Positions 62,384-64,000 of a stretch of DNA of 64,000 nt are shown here, piece after piece. The position numbers were made by a program, and so were the translations under genes. The notes beneath the pieces are model-generated. The model was not told the origin of the DNA. It saw only the letters and a program-made list of their open reading frames with translations, and did no database searches. Every line of letters begins with the position of its first letter. Within the stretch, counting starts at the first letter, position 1. The DNA lies in contig NZ_AMZY02000013.1 in assembly GCF_000330725.2 (NCBI RefSeq), forward strand, positions 186,001 through 250,000, read 5' to 3'. Source of the stretch: Mariniradius saccharolyticus AK6. GTDB taxonomy: Bacteria > Bacteroidota > Bacteroidia > Cytophagales > Cyclobacteriaceae.

Positions 62384-62839
62384 ATGGCAAAATCAAGAGA
62401 CAACTTCGAAAAAGACGAAAAGGAAAAGCTTAGGCTGAAGAAAAAAAAGGAAAAGCTGGAGAAGAAAGAGGCAAGGAAAGCTAATCAGGAGAAAGCAAAG
62501 GATTTCGAAGATATGATTGCCTACGTGGATGAATTTGGAAATATTACGTCCACTCCGCCGGATAGAAGCAAAAAGGTCGAAATTGACCCAGAGACAATAT
62601 CAGTTGGAGTCAAAAAGGCACTTCCGCAAGAACCTGAAGACAAAACCAGAAGGGGCAAGGTTACATTTTTCAACTCCAGTAAGGGCTATGGTTTCATCAG
62701 GGACGAACAAAGCCAAGAGAGTATTTTTGTCCACATCAACAAATGCCTTGATCCCATCAAGGAAAACGACAAAGTGACATTTACTACGGAGAAGTCCCCT
62801 AAGGGTCCAAGTGCCGTAGGCGTCAAACTTGCTACCTAA
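62384..62839 (+). CDS. Cold-shock-domain protein with charged N-terminal extension
   Basis: A 151-residue protein. ATG 62384 is chosen; the frame from 62321 runs through the promoter box. Residues 1-50 are almost entirely Lys/Glu/Arg (KEKLRLKKKKEKLEKKEARK), predicted helical. Residues ~85-151 are a cold-shock domain: GKVTFFNSSKGYGFIRD with the RNP1 motif, ESIFVHINKC with RNP2, and TTEKSPKGPSAVGVKL. CspA proteins are about 70 residues, so the extension is a notable addition, possibly for ribosome or nucleic-acid binding. Confidence 0.87.
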   Translation: MAKSRDNFEKDEKEKLRLKKKKEKLEKKEARKANQEKAKDFEDMIAYVDEFGNITSTPPDRSKKVEIDPETISVGVKKALPQEPEDKTRRGKVTFFNSSKGYGFIRDEQSQESIFVHINKCLDPIKENDKVTFTTEKSPKGPSAVGVKLAT

Positions 62840-63058
62840 GTCCAAACCAAATTTTGCCATTTCTTTAACCATGCGCCACGAGATACGATAGAATTGTCGG
62901 GGATCAACTCCATGTTGCTGGTTATAAAATAAATTGGACAAGCTGTCTCGAATGTTGGTCGACAGGTAGGGGACGAGGCGTTGTATTTCTAGGAATCCCT
63001 AGCATGGACACCAAAGATATCCTTTCGATGTCGTGAAAGGCTATAAAGGGAATTTTAT

Positions 63059-63083
63059 CGTGGGAATTTAAAATCCCACGTTT
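63059..63083 (+). terminator. Weak terminator-like hairpin upstream of infC
   Basis: CGTGGGA (63059-63065) pairs with TCCCACG (63074-63080) around an eight-base loop, followed by TTTGGG. Only three Ts follow, so termination may be weak. Confidence 0.35.
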
Positions 63084-63112
63084 GGGCAAAATCAGTTATT
63101 TGGATCCATTTT

Positions 63113-63141
63113 TTGAAATCGGAAATTAATTCAGATATTTG
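63113..63141 (+). promoter_or_regulatory. Candidate promoter of infC
   Basis: TTG (63113-63115, in a TTTTG run) and GATATTTG (63134-63141) are 18 bases apart; the second box matches TAnnTTTG with one mismatch at the first base. The start would be about 25 bases before the infC start codon. Confidence 0.45.
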
Positions 63142-63171
63142 CAGTCGATTTCATTAAAACAGCCATAAAAT

Positions 63172-63729
63172 TTGAAAGGAAAACCGCCTGTCACCAATCG
63201 ACAAAGACAAGAAGAGCCCTATAAAATCAACGATCGTATCAGGGCAAGGGAGGTCAGAGTCGTGGGAGATTTCGTAGAAGGAGGCAATGCAGTTCTGCCG
63301 TTGGCCCAAGCGATCAAGCTTGCGGAGGATAACGAACTTGACCTTGTAGAGATTTCTCCCAATGCAGTCCCACCAGTTTGCAAAATCATCAATTACGCAA
63401 AGTTTAAGTACGAACAGAAGAAAAAGCAGAAGGAAATCAAAGCCAACGCTGCAAAGACTGTTCTAAAAGAAATCAGGTTCGGACCCAATACTGACGACCA
63501 TGATTTTAACTTCAAACTGAAGCACGCTATCAACTTCCTGAAAGAAGGAGCAAAAGTCAAGGCTTACGTGCATTTCGTCGGCCGATCGATTGTCTTCAAA
63601 GAAAGAGGAGAGATGCTATTGTTGAAGTTTGCACAGGAACTGGAGGATTATGCACAGGTGGAACAACTTCCGAAATTGGAGGGAAAAAGGATGTTTTTGT
63701 TCTTGGCCCCTCGACCTGCTAAGAAATAA
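63172..63729 (+). CDS. infC: Translation initiation factor IF-3
   Basis: A 185-residue IF-3. N-terminal domain with [20 protein letters not shown]; the linker is Lys-rich ([20 protein letters not shown]); the C-terminal domain holds [20 protein letters not shown] and [20 protein letters not shown]. The frame is closed by TAA at 63166-63168 and the first in-frame ATG is deep inside the gene. Translation must therefore start at a non-ATG codon, best read as TTG 63172. IF-3 rejects non-AUG starts, so this suggests autoregulation, as with the AUU start of infC in enterobacteria. rpmI follows after 21 bases. Confidence 0.95.
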   Translation: MKGKPPVTNRQRQEEPYKINDRIRAREVRVVGDFVEGGNAVLPLAQAIKLAEDNELDLVEISPNAVPPVCKIINYAKFKYEQKKKQKEIKANAAKTVLKEIRFGPNTDDHDFNFKLKHAINFLKEGAKVKAYVHFVGRSIVFKERGEMLLLKFAQELEDYAQVEQLPKLEGKRMFLFLAPRPAKK

Positions 63730-63750
63730 TTTCAACTAATACAAACAGCT

Positions 63751-63945
63751 ATGCCAAAAGTAAAAACTAAATCCGGTGCAAAGAAAAGGTTCAAATTGAC
63801 AGGAACCGGCAAAATCAGAAGAAAGCATGCCTACAAGCGTCACATCCTAACCAAAAAGTCCACTAAAAGAAAGAGAAATCTGACTCAAATGGGCATGGTT
63901 CATCCAGCAGATGAGGCGGGCGTAAGAGCAATGTTGAGAATTTGA
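63751..63945 (+). CDS. rpmI: 50S ribosomal protein L35
   Basis: A 64-residue ribosomal protein of the large subunit: [20 protein letters not shown], then [20 protein letters not shown] and the terminal [16 protein letters not shown]. The length and basic composition are normal for L35. It is 21 bases downstream of infC, and rplT (L20) is expected immediately after the window edge in the usual infC-rpmI-rplT order. Confidence 0.97.
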   Translation: MPKVKTKSGAKKRFKLTGTGKIRRKHAYKRHILTKKSTKRKRNLTQMGMVHPADEAGVRAMLRI

Positions 63946-64000
63946 CGAATCAAATCTCAAAAGACAATTAAGTTTAGGTTTATTTATTCACCAGACGCTC

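Larger units (their letters stand above)
62840..63171. other. Structured intergenic stretch upstream of infC
   Basis: 332 bases with three successive hairpins: CTAGG/CCTAG (62989-63002), CCTTTC/GAAAGG (63021-63040) and CGTGGGA/TCCCACG (63059-63080). The last can end the cold-shock transcript weakly. The infC promoter candidate lies beyond them, so the first two would not be in its leader if that promoter is used. No gene is supported. Confidence 0.45.

Noticed and set aside
62600-62941. 113-codon minus-strand frame over the cold-shock gene end
   Set aside because: Its first ~30 codons lie in intergenic sequence and look protein-like, but most of it is antisense to the cold-shock domain. I could not tie it to any family.
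1-64000. tRNA, rRNA, CRISPR arrays, insertion sequences, attachment sites
   Set aside because: Reading both strands showed no T-loop/cloverleaf patterns, no regular direct repeats with spacers, no transposase or integrase frames, and no paired direct repeats at boundaries.

Overview
The window looks like a chromosomal segment of a Bacteroidota bacterium, most likely a member of the Cytophagales close to the Cyclobacteriaceae. The assignment rests on gene content (DUF5686/carboxypeptidase-like outer-membrane protein, DUF2911, DUF4230, DUF6134-like and DUF5675 proteins, GlnRS with an extra C-terminal domain), on promoter-like TAnnTTTG boxes without strong Shine-Dalgarno sequences, and on lipoprotein signals of the Bacteroidota kind. 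I see no rRNA, tRNA, transposase, integrase or CRISPR array. Species cannot be named from the window.

Layout. 0-11 kb: small metabolic and envelope genes (TIGR04282-type transferase, DUF6134-like protein, M20 amidohydrolase, YheT-type hydrolase, Rnk/GreA-like factor, a deacetylase-beta-lactamase fusion, LhgO, a DUF5686 protein). 11-23 kb: thrS, a subtilisin-like lipoprotein, an aldo/keto reductase, a sterol-desaturase operon and topoisomerase IV (parE-parC). 23-34 kb: CocE-type hydrolase, a protein I assign to the VLRF1/Vms1/ANKZF1 peptidyl-tRNA hydrolase family, an SDR-epimerase pair, HrpB helicase, DUF2911 protein and a Gfo/Idh/MocA oxidoreductase. 34.2-42.9 kb: a tight eight-gene operon (alpha/beta hydrolase, acetoacetate-decarboxylase-like protein, three small membrane proteins, patatin, membrane metallophosphoesterase, GMC oxidoreductase) that looks like a lipid or sterol processing system. 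43-48.4 kb: a tight four-gene operon on the other strand combining phage-lysin-type domains (membrane-anchored DUF5675 and N-acetylmuramidase) with two DUF4230 proteins. 48.7-62.2 kb: a two-subunit molybdenum hydroxylase, glnS, a five-gene redox/stress operon facing an HxlR-type regulator, a cysteine desulfurase, a Uma2 protein, and XdhC plus a MocA-like transferase that probably mature the molybdenum enzyme. 62.4-64 kb: a cold-shock protein, then infC (TTG start) and rpmI.

The strongest candidates for under-described biology are the VLRF1-like protein (25189-25899), the four-gene DUF5675/N-acetylmuramidase/DUF4230/DUF4230 operon (42960-48359) and the eight-gene GMC/patatin/phosphoesterase operon (34222-42947). 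Also notable are the separation of thrS from infC-rpmI by about 50 kb, the non-ATG start of infC, the ChbG-beta-lactamase fusion, and an HxlR regulator with no cysteine. All family assignments were made by reading the translated sequence; no database search was possible.
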